NCBI RefSeq assembly: GCF_018139625.1
Contig: NZ_JAGSOH010000060.1
Location: 1 to 44,367 of the forward strand
Direction: 5' to 3'
Length of the DNA: 44,367 bases
From: Actinospica acidithermotolerans
Lineage (GTDB): Bacteria; Actinomycetota; Actinomycetes; Streptomycetales; Catenulisporaceae
Notes under the pieces: generated by a model
Told to the model about the DNA's origin: nothing
What the model saw: only the letters and a program-made list of their open reading frames with translations
The model's database searches: none
Translations under genes and position numbers: made by a program
In this document: one piece after another, positions 1-8,255 of the stretch
Layout: every line of letters starts with the position of its first letter
How positions within the stretch are numbered: the stretch's first letter is position 1

Positions 1-1
1 C

Positions 2-367
2 ATCGACTCCGTCGCCGACGCCGCGAACACCATCGAGTTCTTCGTCCACCTCGAAGACGTCCGCCGCGCCACCCCCGACTGGAAGCCGCGCGAGCTCGAC
101 CCCGAACTCGACGACGAGATCTGGCGCCGCCTCCGCGCCGGCGTGAAGCTGCTCTTCCGCAAGGTCCCGGTGGGCGTGACCCTCGTCCGCGCCCCCCAGC
201 AGCTGACCGTCGTCGCCAAGGCCGCCACTCCCCAGATGGTCACCGTCACCGGCACCGCCGGCGAACTGACCATGTTCTGCTATGGCCGCAAGGACGCGGC
301 GAAGGTCGAACTGCACGGGGACGCGGCGGCGGTGGAGCGGCTGCATCGGGCTGATCTGGGGGTGTAG
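2..367 (+). CDS. TIGR03085-family metal-binding protein, C-terminal part
   Basis: The reading frame is open from the window edge, so the N-terminus is missing. About 121 residues remain. They read as the C-terminal part of the DinB/mycothiol-dependent maleylpyruvate isomerase-like proteins annotated as TIGR03085: an FFVHLEDVRR stretch near the start, then a PRELD segment and LLFRKVPVGVTL. The remainder is a compact beta-rich domain ending in HRADLGV. In this fold a metal site is normally formed by histidines in the N-terminal helical bundle, which is outside the window. The substrate is unknown. It converges with the aldehyde dehydrogenase gene, with a bidirectional hairpin between them. The family call rests on motif memory. 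Confidence 0.75.
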   Translation: MDSVADAANTIEFFVHLEDVRRATPDWKPRELDPELDDEIWRRLRAGVKLLFRKVPVGVTLVRAPQQLTVVAKAATPQMVTVTGTAGELTMFCYGRKDAAKVELHGDAAAVERLHRADLGV

Positions 368-404
368 ACCCGACGCGGCCCCGGCCCCGGCCCGGGTCAC
401 GGAC

Positions 405-444
405 GCAGGGCCGGCCACATACCGCGGCATGTGATCGGCCCTGC
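405..444. terminator. Bidirectional hairpin between convergent genes
   Basis: Inverted repeat with arms GCAGGGCCG (405-413) and CGGCCCTGC (436-444), plus inner arms CACAT (416-420) and ATGTG (429-433) separated by 2-nt internal loops. That is 14 base pairs in total, with no T-run. It lies between the stop codons of two convergent genes, so it probably terminates both. Confidence 0.65.
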
Positions 445-456
445 CCCTAAGGGGAA

Positions 457-1923
457 CTAGTCCCGCAGCGTCTCCGGCAGCAGCTCGGCAGGGGCGTCCT
501 GGTAGACGACCGGGACGAGCCAGCGGCGGATGGCGGTGGCGCCCACCGAGGTGTGGGCGGGGGCGGTGGTGGCCGGGAACGGGCCGCCGTGGTGCTGGGC
601 GTGGGTTACGGCGACGCCGGTGGGCCAGCCGTTGAAGACGATGCGGCCGGCGATGCGCTCCAATTGGGGCAGCAGGTCGCGGGCGGCGGCGACGTCGGAG
701 GCGTTGTCGGGGTCGAGGTGGATGGTGGAGGTGAGGTGGCCGTCGCCGACGCCCGCGGGCGCAGGGGTCTGGTCGGCGGGGTAGGTGATGATCAGGCCGA
801 CGGGGCCGAAGTGCTCCTCGCGGAGGCGCTCGGCGTTGGCGCGGAAGTCCTGCTCGCTCACCACGTAGACGGCGGGGGTGGGGGCCCAGGGGCCGTCGCC
901 GGGCTTGCCCTCGGCGAGCAGGCGCACCCCGGGGACCCTCGCGAGGTCGTCGAGACCTGCGACGAGGCCGGAGTGGATGCGCTCGGCGAGCATCGGCGCG
1001 CCGACGGTGCCGGAGACGGCCTCGGCGATGGTCTGGAGCAGAACCTCGTCCTCGGGGACGAACATGATGCCGGGGTTGGTGCAGAACTGGCCGGAACCCT
1101 GAGTGAGCGAGCCCGCGTAGCCGCCCGCGATCTCGCTCGCGCGCTTGGCCACCGCGCCGGGGAGCACGAAGACCGGGTTGACGGAGCCGAGCTCGCCGTA
1201 GAACGGGATCGGGGTCGGCCGGTCCGCGCACAGCTTGGCGAGGGCGAGGCCGCCGCGGGTGGAGCCGGTGAAGCCGACGCCGGTGACGGCCGGGTGCTGG
1301 ACCAGGTGCACGCCCGCGGCGAAGCCGAAGACGATGCCGAACACGCCGTCGGGCGCGCCGATGCCGGCCAGCGCCTGCCTGACGAGCTCCGCGGTGCGCA
1401 GCGAGGTGTGCGGGTGCGCCTCGTGCGCCTTGACGATCACCGGGCAGCCCGCGGCGAGCGCGGAGGCGGTGTCGCCGCCGGCGACGGAGAAGGCGAACGG
1501 GAAGTTGGAGGCGGCGAACACGGCGACGGGGCCGAGCGGGCGGTTGACGCGGCGCAGGTCTGGGCGCGGGCCCTCGGCGTGCTCGACGATCGTGTCCTCG
1601 TACGTCCGGTCGCGCAGCACCTGCCCGAACAGGCGCAGCTGCCCGGTCGTGCGCGCCACCTCGCCGGTCAGCCGGGGCACGCCGAGCGCGGTCTCCCGGT
1701 CGGCGAGGGCGACGAGCTCGTCGACGTGCTCGTCGAGGATCGCGGCGACGGCGTCCAGGGCCGCCGCGCGGTCGAAGCCCCGCCACGCCGGGAACGCGGC
1801 CTGTGCGGCGGCGACGAGCCGGTCCACGTCGCCGGTCGGCGTCGCCGGTACGGGCGAGCCCGCGGGCTCGCCGGTGCGCGGGTCGTAGCCCTGGATCAGT
1901 TCCAGCTCAGCAGCAGCAGTCAT
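457..1923 (-). CDS. 2-oxoglutarate-semialdehyde (2,5-dioxovalerate) dehydrogenase, NADP-type
   Basis: This 488-residue aldehyde dehydrogenase would oxidise 2-oxoglutarate semialdehyde to 2-oxoglutarate, the last step of oxidative uronate degradation. Visible active-site elements are Asn140 in AASNFPF, Lys165, the FTGST loop at 218-222, the general base Glu244 in FYGELG and the nucleophile Cys281 in QFCTNPG. The FYGELGSVNPVF and GQFCTNPG stretches are typical of the ketoglutarate-semialdehyde subgroup. The start is supported by an AAGGA about 7 nt upstream. It lies 46 nt downstream of the uronate dehydrogenase gene on the same strand, probably in one transcript with it and the IclR gene. Length is normal for the family. 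The substrate is inferred from subgroup similarity and neighbours. Confidence 0.87.
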   Translation of the reverse strand: MTAAAELELIQGYDPRTGEPAGSPVPATPTGDVDRLVAAAQAAFPAWRGFDRAAALDAVAAILDEHVDELVALADRETALGVPRLTGEVARTTGQLRLFGQVLRDRTYEDTIVEHAEGPRPDLRRVNRPLGPVAVFAASNFPFAFSVAGGDTASALAAGCPVIVKAHEAHPHTSLRTAELVRQALAGIGAPDGVFGIVFGFAAGVHLVQHPAVTGVGFTGSTRGGLALAKLCADRPTPIPFYGELGSVNPVFVLPGAVAKRASEIAGGYAGSLTQGSGQFCTNPGIMFVPEDEVLLQTIAEAVSGTVGAPMLAERIHSGLVAGLDDLARVPGVRLLAEGKPGDGPWAPTPAVYVVSEQDFRANAERLREEHFGPVGLIITYPADQTPAPAGVGDGHLTSTIHLDPDNASDVAAARDLLPQLERIAGRIVFNGWPTGVAVTHAQHHGGPFPATTAPAHTSVGATAIRRWLVPVVYQDAPAELLPETLRD

Positions 1924-1950
1924 CAGTGGTCCTTTGCGGATGTGGGCGGC

Positions 1951-1969
1951 GTCTACAGGTTGTCGGCGT

Positions 1970-1984
<15 letters not shown>
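1951..1984. repeat. 17-bp perfect tandem duplication over the udh stop codon
   Basis: Two identical 17-bp units, 1951-1967 and 1968-1984, abut each other. On the minus strand each unit carries the end of the uronate dehydrogenase gene, coding for Ala-Asp-Asn-Leu-stop, so the last codons and the stop are duplicated just past the real end of the gene. Confidence 0.95.
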
Positions 1985-2773
<789 letters not shown>

Positions 2774-2793
2774 GTCTCGCTCCTTCTCGGGTG

Positions 2794-2825
2794 AGGTGGT
2801 CAGGCGGGGAGGTGGTCAGGCGGCG
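2794..2825. repeat. 16-bp tandem repeat in the iclR-udh gap
   Basis: Two adjacent 16-bp units (2794-2809 and 2810-2825) of the form AGGTGGTCAGGCGGSG differ at one position. They lie between the stop of the IclR gene and the start of udh. No function is apparent. Confidence 0.8.
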
Positions 2826-2867
2826 CGGCGGTCGGGCGGCGCGAAGGCCGTGCTGCCCTCGGGCCCG

Positions 2868-3680
2868 TCATGCCGCGGTGCGCAGCATCGCGCCGAGTTC
2901 CGCTGCGTGCCGGACGACCGCTTCGGCGACGTGCGCGGCGTGATCGGCGTCGGCTAGGCGCGCGTTGGGCACGGAGCAGCTGATCGCCTCGACCGCCGGG
3001 TGCTTGTAGTCGAGCGTCGCGGCGAAGCAGCCGAGGCCCGCCGTGTTCTCGCCGCGCTCGATCGAGTACCCGCGTTCGCGGGTCTCAGCGAGGTCGGCGA
3101 ACAGCGCCGCGCGGTCGGTGATCGTCTTCGGGGTGACGGCGACGAGTTCGGCCGGGAGCAGCGCGTCGACCTCCTCGTCGGTACGGTGCGCGAGCACGGC
3201 CTTGCCGAGCGAGGTGGCGTGCGCGGGCAGCCGCCGGCCGACGCGGGAGGTCAGCCGCAGCTGGTGGGCCGACTCGCGGCTGGCGAGGTAGACGATGTCG
3301 GCACCGTCGAGCCGGGCCAGGTGCACGGTCTCGTTGACCTCGGCGCGCAGGTCCTCCAGCACCCGCGTCGCGGCGCGGATCACCGGGTCGCGGTCCAGGT
3401 ACGAGGTGCCGACCAGCAGTGCGCGCACGCCGATGGAGTAGCCGGTGCCGCGTCGGTCGGTCTCCACCCAGCCGCGGGCCACGAGCGTGCGCAGCAGCAC
3501 GAAGAGGCTGGATTTCGGGTACGCGAGCTCCCGCTGGATTTCGCTGAGCGTCAGCGGTTCACTGGTGCGTGCGAGCAGTTCGAGCAGCTCGATCGTCCGG
3601 TCCGCCGACTTCACGGCGGCGCTCGCGCCCGGCGCCTCGGCCGCCTTGACGTGCTCTGTTCGCCGTTCTAGGGTTCCCAC
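2868..3680 (-). CDS. IclR-family transcriptional regulator of uronate catabolism
   Basis: A 270-residue IclR-type protein is predicted from a GTG start. An N-terminal winged helix-turn-helix spans about residues 22-85 (AVKSADRTIELLELL, then SEIQRELAYPKSSLFVLLRTL). An effector-binding IclR domain follows to the end and contains GRRLPAHATSLGKAVLA and GLGCFAATLDY. The gene diverges from kdgD and heads the udh and semialdehyde dehydrogenase genes. I chose the GTG because it lies 6 nt after a TATGAT -10 box (3692-3687), which would give a leaderless transcript; longer versions run into the operator. A perfect palindrome upstream overlaps the promoter, which fits autoregulation. The ligand is probably a uronate or pathway intermediate, by inference only. 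Confidence 0.85.
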   Translation of the reverse strand: MGTLERRTEHVKAAEAPGASAAVKSADRTIELLELLARTSEPLTLSEIQRELAYPKSSLFVLLRTLVARGWVETDRRGTGYSIGVRALLVGTSYLDRDPVIRAATRVLEDLRAEVNETVHLARLDGADIVYLASRESAHQLRLTSRVGRRLPAHATSLGKAVLAHRTDEEVDALLPAELVAVTPKTITDRAALFADLAETRERGYSIERGENTAGLGCFAATLDYKHPAVEAISCSVPNARLADADHAAHVAEAVVRHAAELGAMLRTAA

Positions 3681-3686
3681 AGGTTC

Positions 3687-3716
3687 ATCATACTGCACCG
3701 TGTTCACGGTTGTGAA
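3687..3716 (-). promoter_or_regulatory. Promoter of the iclR-udh-dehydrogenase transcript
   Basis: On the minus strand a TTCACA (3716-3711) and a TATGAT (3692-3687) are 18 nt apart and resemble -35 and -10 boxes. The -10 ends 6 nt before the GTG start. The -35 lies inside the IclR palindrome. On the plus strand CATACT (3689-3694) could be the -10 of kdgD. Confidence 0.55.
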
Positions 3717-3719
3717 CAC
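3700..3719. promoter_or_regulatory. Probable IclR operator in the iclR-kdgD intergenic region
   Basis: A perfect inverted repeat with 8-bp arms, GTGTTCAC-N4-GTGAACAC. It overlaps the -35/spacer region of the iclR promoter and the expected start point of kdgD transcription. The core GTTCAC-N4-GTGAAC recurs at 9559-9574 before the glucarate dehydratase gene, which supports a shared regulator. Confidence 0.75.
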
Positions 3720-3738
3720 TCCCGAAGGGATCAGCCCC

Positions 3739-4662
3739 GTGCCGCCGAACGCCAGCCCCCGCCGCCTCGACGGCCTGCTGTTCTTCCCCGTCACCGCCTT
3801 CGACGCGGAGGGCCGGTTCGCTCCCGGCGTGTACCGCGAGCACGTCGAGGCGCGGCTCGCCGACGGACCCGGCGCGGTGTTCGCGGCGTGCGGCACCGGC
3901 GAGTTCCCGGCCCTCGCGCCGCAGGAGTACGAGCTGTGCGTGCGCACCGCGGCCGAGGCCGTGGGCTCGCGCGTGCCGGTGATCGGCGGCTGCGGGTACG
4001 GCACGACGCTGGCGAAGGAGTACGCGCGGGCGGCGGCGAACGCGGGAGCGGACGGACTCCTTGTCCTGCCGCCGTACAGCGCGGACGGCGGGCAGGACGG
4101 CCTGCTCCGGCATTACACCGCGCTGGCCGCGTCCACGGACCTCGACCTGATCCTCTACCAGCGCGACACGACGGTCTTCGCGCCGGAGACGGTCGCCGAG
4201 CTGGCGCAGGTGCCGAACATCGTCGGCTTCAAGGACGGCCGCGGCGATCTGGACCTGATGCTGCGGATCGTCAGCGCGGTGCGCACCGCGGGCGAGTCCG
4301 GGTTCCTGTTCTTCAACGGGATGCCGACCGCCGAGATGACGCAGCTCGCGTACCGCGCCGTCGGCGTTCCGCTGTATTCGTCGGCCGTCTTCTGCTTCGC
4401 CCCCGATATCGCGCTCGCCTTCCACCGCGCGATCGACGCCGGAGAGCAGAAGACCGTGGATACACTCATTGACGTGTTCTTCCGTCCGTACGTGCAGTTG
4501 CGCCACAAGCGGCCCGGATACGCCGTCTCGTTGGTGAAGGCGGCGACGCGCGCCGCCGGCCACGAGGTCGGAGCGGTGCGCGCACCGCTGACCGAACCGG
4601 CCCCCGAGCACGTGGCCGAACTCCTCGCGCTGCTCGACCGCACGAGGGCGGCACTCAGATGA
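3739..4662 (+). CDS. kdgD: 5-dehydro-4-deoxyglucarate dehydratase (decarboxylating)
   Basis: This 307-residue class I aldolase-fold enzyme of the DapA/NanA superfamily would convert 5-dehydro-4-deoxy-D-glucarate to 2-oxoglutarate semialdehyde, CO2 and water. The Schiff-base lysine is Lys165 in NIVGFKDGRGDLDLM and the partner tyrosine is Tyr140 in DLILYQRD. GTGEF at 52-56 forms the carboxylate-binding loop. GFKDGRGD is typical of KdgD rather than DapA. The GTG start follows a GAAGGGA site at a normal distance and gives the usual family length; the frame is open further upstream but there it overlaps the divergent promoter and operator. The stop codon overlaps the ATG of the next gene in an ATGA, implying translational coupling. 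Confidence 0.9.
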   Translation: MPPNASPRRLDGLLFFPVTAFDAEGRFAPGVYREHVEARLADGPGAVFAACGTGEFPALAPQEYELCVRTAAEAVGSRVPVIGGCGYGTTLAKEYARAAANAGADGLLVLPPYSADGGQDGLLRHYTALAASTDLDLILYQRDTTVFAPETVAELAQVPNIVGFKDGRGDLDLMLRIVSAVRTAGESGFLFFNGMPTAEMTQLAYRAVGVPLYSSAVFCFAPDIALAFHRAIDAGEQKTVDTLIDVFFRPYVQLRHKRPGYAVSLVKAATRAAGHEVGAVRAPLTEPAPEHVAELLALLDRTRAALR

Positions 4663-5801
4663 GAGGCCTCGGGGTCAATCTCTATCCGTGGGACGTCGCG
4701 GGCGACCCGGATTGCGCCGACCGCATCGCGGATCTGGGCGCCGACCGGGTGACGTTGGCCGCCGCGTATCACACGGTCAGAGCACTGAGCCCGCGTCACC
4801 CGACCCGAAAGGTCGTCACAGCCACCCATTCGGCCGTCTACTACCATCCGGACAGCGCGCACTGGGAGGACTCGCTGCTGCGCCCGGCCGAGGCGGCGTG
4901 GGCGCCCGGGTCGTTCACGGCGGGCGCGAAGGCGCTGCAGTCCGCCGGCCTGAAGGTCTACGCGTGGACGATCCTCGCGCACAACCAGCGGCTCGGGACG
5001 ATGCACCACGAGCACGCGGTCGTCAACGCGTTCGGTGATCCGTACGCGTGGGCGCTGTGCATAAACTCGCCCGAGGTGCGCACGTACTCCGCGCTGCTTG
5101 CTTCGGAGGTGGCGGGTCAGCCCCACATCGACGGCATCGAGCTCGAATCCTGCGGCTGGTACGGCTACGACCACCTGCACGCGCACGACAAGACCGGCGG
5201 CATGGCGTTCGACTCGGCGACGAAGTTCCTGCTGAACCTGTGCTTCTGCGCGGCATGCACGGCTTCTTATGCGGACGCCGGTCTCGACGGGCTGCGGGAC
5301 GTGGTCCGGGCCGCACTCGCCCCGGTCTTCCTCGGCGTCGCCGAGACCGCCACGCTGCCGGCCGATCTGCTGGAAGCCGTCTCGATCCTGCGCGTGAAGC
5401 TCGCCTCCACCTACCAGGCCGAGGTCATCGCCGCGGTACGCGCCACGCGCGCCGATCTCCCGATCCTGCTGCACACCTCGCCCGACGCGCTGGCGGCCGG
5501 CGCGAACCCGGGTGCGGTGCCGGACGGAACCTTCGGCGCGGTGCTGCAGTGCGGCGGCGTGCGTTCCGATGCCGCGCTCGTCGCCCTGCACGCGTACGCC
5601 GACGCGCTCGCCAAGGCGGGAACCCCGCAGCCGCTCGCCGCGACGCTGAACATCGTGGGCGGCATGGGCTGCGACAGCGCGGGGATCGTCGACTGGGCCG
5701 AGCAGGTCCGCGCGGCCGGGGCGGACGAACTGCGGCTCTACCACGCCGGAATCGCTTCGGCGAGCGACCTCACCGCGATCAAGGCCCTGAGCCAACTCTG
5801 A
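4659..5801 (+). CDS. Unrecognised barrel-like protein with a CxCxxC cluster, coupled to kdgD
   Basis: I do not recognise this 380-residue protein. It shows alternating strand and helix segments typical of a (beta/alpha)8 barrel: GVNLYPWDV near the start, KVYAWTILAHN around Trp103, GIELESCGWYGYDH with Glu161 and Glu163, and later ILLHTSP, LNIVGG and ELRLYHAG. A Cys195-x-Cys197-x2-Cys200 cluster resembles the zinc-binding CxCxxC of GH42-type and related glycoside-hydrolase-like barrels. There is no signal peptide, so it is likely cytoplasmic. Its ATG overlaps the kdgD stop (ATGA), so the two are almost certainly made together under the same operator. It may hydrolyse a uronate-containing glycoside or an aldarolactone, but this is speculation from context. 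Confidence 0.7.
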   Translation: MRGLGVNLYPWDVAGDPDCADRIADLGADRVTLAAAYHTVRALSPRHPTRKVVTATHSAVYYHPDSAHWEDSLLRPAEAAWAPGSFTAGAKALQSAGLKVYAWTILAHNQRLGTMHHEHAVVNAFGDPYAWALCINSPEVRTYSALLASEVAGQPHIDGIELESCGWYGYDHLHAHDKTGGMAFDSATKFLLNLCFCAACTASYADAGLDGLRDVVRAALAPVFLGVAETATLPADLLEAVSILRVKLASTYQAEVIAAVRATRADLPILLHTSPDALAAGANPGAVPDGTFGAVLQCGGVRSDAALVALHAYADALAKAGTPQPLAATLNIVGGMGCDSAGIVDWAEQVRAAGADELRLYHAGIASASDLTAIKALSQL

Positions 5802-5836
5802 AGCGCCCCCGAGCCAGGCGGTGCCTTCCAGCGGGG

Positions 5837-5988
5837 CGTCGGATCAGGCCGCGGCGTCTGACGCGCGCGCTCGCAAGGCGCAGGGCCAGGCGCATACTCG
5901 GTCGTCTGCAAACGTCGGATCAGGCCGCGGCGTCGGACGCGCACGCTCGCAAGGCGCAGGGGCAGGCGCATACTCGGTCGTCTGCAAC
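5837..5988. repeat. Tandem 76-bp direct repeat, two units
   Basis: Two adjacent 76-bp units (5837-5912 and 5913-5988) differ at about four positions, and the first bases of a third copy follow. Each unit begins CGTCGGATCAGGCCGCGG and ends near TACTCGGTCGTCTGCAA. It fills most of the 252-bp gap between the unknown barrel gene and the convergent tetR gene. No convincing gene, hairpin terminator or CRISPR structure is seen in the gap. Confidence 0.92.
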
Positions 5989-6053
5989 CGTCCCTGCAAC
6001 GCCGCGAGCATGCGTGGCGGGCGCCGCGGACCCGGCGATGCTGGGGGACGCGG

Positions 6054-6635
6054 CTAGGTGAGGCCGTCGAGGATCAGCGTCCAGACACGCTCGAAGTCCT
6101 CGCCGATCTTCGGGTCGGTCCACTCGTACCGGTGGGCCGGGTGGTGGAAGCGCGTCGTGGCGTGCCAGATCGCGAGTGCGCTGCCCTCGAGGGCCGAGCC
6201 GCGGAACTCGCCTGAGTCGACCCCGTCCTCGAGGATCCGGGCGATCTGGCCGGTCAGCACCCCGACATGCTCGCGGACGAGGGCCGCGTCGTCCTTGTCC
6301 ACCACGGCATGGGCGCCGAACAGCTCCGGGTCCTCGCGGGCGAGGCGCTGCTTGAACTCGATCAGGGCCAGCAGCCAGCGGTGGAGCCGGTCCGCGGCGG
6401 GACCGGACTCCTCCGCGATCGGCAGCAGCTGGGCGGCCTTCTTCTCCAGGCCCTTGCGCACGACCGCGGCCCGCAGCGCCGCCTTCGTCGGGAAATGGCG
6501 GTAGACGGAGCCGTGCGAGACACCGAGGGCCTGGGCGACGTCGACCACGTTCATCTTGGTCGGACCGTACCGCCGCAGCGCCTCCTCGGCCGCCGCGAGA
6601 ACCTGCTCCCGCGTGAGCGGCTCCGCCGCCATCAT
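6054..6635 (-). CDS. TetR-family transcriptional regulator
   Basis: A 193-residue TetR-type regulator. The N-terminal helix-turn-helix covers about residues 8-55, including the recognition region ALGVSHGSVYRHFPTKAALRAAV. The C-terminal region has the conserved look of a TetR ligand and dimerisation domain (LEDGVDSGEFRG, then AIWHATTRFHHP). A GAGAGG lies upstream of the two adjacent ATG codons. It starts 4 nt after the aldo/keto reductase stop on the same strand, so the two form an operon and the regulator probably controls it. A short TGACA-N2-TGTCA palindrome in front of the reductase is a candidate operator. The inducer cannot be told from sequence. Confidence 0.88.
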   Translation of the reverse strand: MMAAEPLTREQVLAAAEEALRRYGPTKMNVVDVAQALGVSHGSVYRHFPTKAALRAAVVRKGLEKKAAQLLPIAEESGPAADRLHRWLLALIEFKQRLAREDPELFGAHAVVDKDDAALVREHVGVLTGQIARILEDGVDSGEFRGSALEGSALAIWHATTRFHHPAHRYEWTDPKIGEDFERVWTLILDGLT

Positions 6636-6639
6636 CCGT

Positions 6640-7647
6640 CTACCTCTCGCTGTCGAGTGACCGCATCTGCTCGGTCGCGTACCGGTCGCCGGCCGCCGCG
6701 TCCTTCGGGATCGCCTTCTCGATCTGCTCCAGGTCGGCCGCCGTGAGCTGCACGTCGAGCGAGCCTAGCGCCTCGGCGAGCCGGTCCCGGCGGCGGGCGC
6801 CGATCAGCGGCACGATGTCCTCGCCCTGGGCCGAGACCCACGCGATCGCGATCTGCGCGACGCTCGCGCCCTTGGCCTCGGCGATCGAGCGCAGCTCCTC
6901 GACGAGCGAGAGGTTGTGCGCCAGGTTCTCGCCCTGGAAGCGCGGGCTGGAATTGCGGAAGTCGCCGACCGCCCCGGCCCGCTCGGCGCTCCAGTGGCCG
7001 CTGATCAGGCCCCGGGAGAGCACCCCGTACGCGGTGATACCGATCCCCAACTCGCGCGTCGTCGGCAGGATCGAGGCCTCCGGGCCGCGCGAGATGAGCG
7101 AGTACTCGATCTGCAGGTCGGTGACCGGGTGCACGGCGTGCGCCCGGCGGATCGTCTCGGCGCCGACCTCGGAAAGGCCGACATGGCGCACGTAGCCTGC
7201 CTCGGTGAGCTCCGAGATCGCGCCGACCGTCTCCTCGATCGGCACCTTCGGGTCGAGCCGCGCGGGCCGGTAGACGTCGATGTACTCGACGCCGAGCCGG
7301 TTGAGCGTGTAGGCGAGCGCGGTCTTCACGGCGGCCGGCCGCGCGTCGTAGCCGAGCCAGGCGCCGTCCGGACCGCGCTGGGCGCCGAACTTCACCGAGA
7401 TCCGCACGGATTCGCGCGGGATCCCCAGCTGCCGCAGCGCGCGGCCGAGCAGCATCTCGTTGTGCCCCATGCCGTAGAAGTCGCCGGTGTCCAGCAGCAC
7501 CATCCCGGCGGCGACGGCGGCCTCGATCGTCGCGATGGACTCGGCCTCCTCCGCGGGCCCGTACATCCCGGACATGCCCATCAGCCCGAGCCCGAGCGCC
7601 CCGGACTCGACCGCGGCGGCGCCCGTCCCCAACGTGCGAGTGATCAT
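6640..7647 (-). CDS. Aldo/keto reductase
   Basis: A 335-residue NADPH-dependent aldo/keto reductase of the larger bacterial group. Conserved active-site residues are Asp53 and Tyr58 in LLDTGDFYG and Lys86 in ISVKFG. The position of the usual catalytic histidine reads DVYRPARLDP, so it is Ala129. This variant is common in one AKR subgroup and may alter activity. The start at ATG 7647 is preferred over the ATG two codons upstream because a GAGGGG at 7654-7659 is then properly spaced. The gene leads a two-gene operon with tetR. Substrate unknown. It is not clearly part of uronate breakdown although it lies between pathway genes. Confidence 0.88.
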   Translation of the reverse strand: MITRTLGTGAAAVESGALGLGLMGMSGMYGPAEEAESIATIEAAVAAGMVLLDTGDFYGMGHNEMLLGRALRQLGIPRESVRISVKFGAQRGPDGAWLGYDARPAAVKTALAYTLNRLGVEYIDVYRPARLDPKVPIEETVGAISELTEAGYVRHVGLSEVGAETIRRAHAVHPVTDLQIEYSLISRGPEASILPTTRELGIGITAYGVLSRGLISGHWSAERAGAVGDFRNSSPRFQGENLAHNLSLVEELRSIAEAKGASVAQIAIAWVSAQGEDIVPLIGARRRDRLAEALGSLDVQLTAADLEQIEKAIPKDAAAGDRYATEQMRSLDSER

Positions 7648-7693
7648 CGTCATCCCCTCGTCGTATGCGTTGGCTCAAGCTTGGACTTTGGAA

Positions 7694-7705
7694 TGACAGA
7701 TGTCA
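7694..7705. promoter_or_regulatory. Candidate TetR operator before the aldo/keto reductase
   Basis: A TGACA-N2-TGTCA inverted repeat about 47 bp upstream of the reductase start, with a further TGTCA half site at 7711-7715. On the minus strand the right arm reads TTGACA and could serve as a -35 box. Its place fits operator control by the co-transcribed TetR protein, but this is inference. Confidence 0.45.
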
Positions 7706-7761
7706 ATATTTGTCAGCCGCATGAGGCGGGGCCGGCGCGAGGCCGGCCCCGGGGCGGCGGG

Positions 7762-8139
7762 CTACGCCGTGACGATGGACCCCTTGAGCGACAGGACCGT
7801 CGAGGTCACCGCGTCGATGATGTCCACCGGGACGTGCAATTTCCACAGCACCGAGAGGAGGTAGTCGCGCACCAGCAGGAACTGGCGCTCCGTGATCCCC
7901 AGTCCGGCGTGCGCGTCGACCATGTCCCGGCCCGCGTACGCGCTCGGGCCGCCCAGGACGCTGGCGAGCAGCGCCGCCTGGTGCTTCTTCAGCTGCGCCA
8001 GGTCCGTCTCGGCGAAGAAGCCCTTGAGCTCCTCGTCGGCGAGCACGAGTTCGTAGAACTCGCCCACCGCCAGTTGCAGCGCGGGACCGCCGCCGATCCG
8101 CTCGTAGAACGACGCCGTCGCCAGCTGCCCAGTCTCCAT
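7762..8139 (-). CDS. glbN: Group I (N-type) truncated haemoglobin
   Basis: A 125-residue truncated haemoglobin. Aligning by eye with mycobacterial trHbN at a constant offset of four residues places Tyr29 at B10, Phe42 at CD1, Leu50 at E7, Gln54 at E11 and His77 at F8, the proximal haem ligand (DAHAGLGI). The Tyr-B10/Gln-E11 pair is the distal set linked to tight O2 binding and nitric-oxide dioxygenation in trHbN. The ATG has a GGGAG about 8 nt upstream; the frame is open further but without similarity. It lies downstream of glucarate dehydratase on the same strand with a gap of about 115 nt and has no evident link to that pathway. Confidence 0.9.
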   Translation of the reverse strand: METGQLATASFYERIGGGPALQLAVGEFYELVLADEELKGFFAETDLAQLKKHQAALLASVLGGPSAYAGRDMVDAHAGLGITERQFLLVRDYLLSVLWKLHVPVDIIDAVTSTVLSLKGSIVTA

Positions 8140-8255
8140 CGCCCTGCTCCCATCCGCTCTCTCGGCCGCAATCGCGTTCGCAGAGATCTGATCGCGGCCG
8201 TGATTCGACCGTGAGGGCGGGAGGTAAAGGGGCTCGAAACATCCCCTCTCAGCCG

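Noticed and set aside
5837-5988. The 76-bp repeats as a CRISPR array
   Set aside because: The units abut without unique spacers, are longer than CRISPR repeats, and no cas genes are nearby.
5048-6061. A 337-codon plus-strand frame through the unknown barrel gene and the 76-bp repeats
   Set aside because: It is an Arg-rich shifted frame of the coupled gene and continues only because the repeat lacks stops in that frame.
8228-8247. A small AGGGG/CCCCT inverted repeat after gudD as a terminator
   Set aside because: Only five base pairs with a ten-base loop, too weak to support a call.
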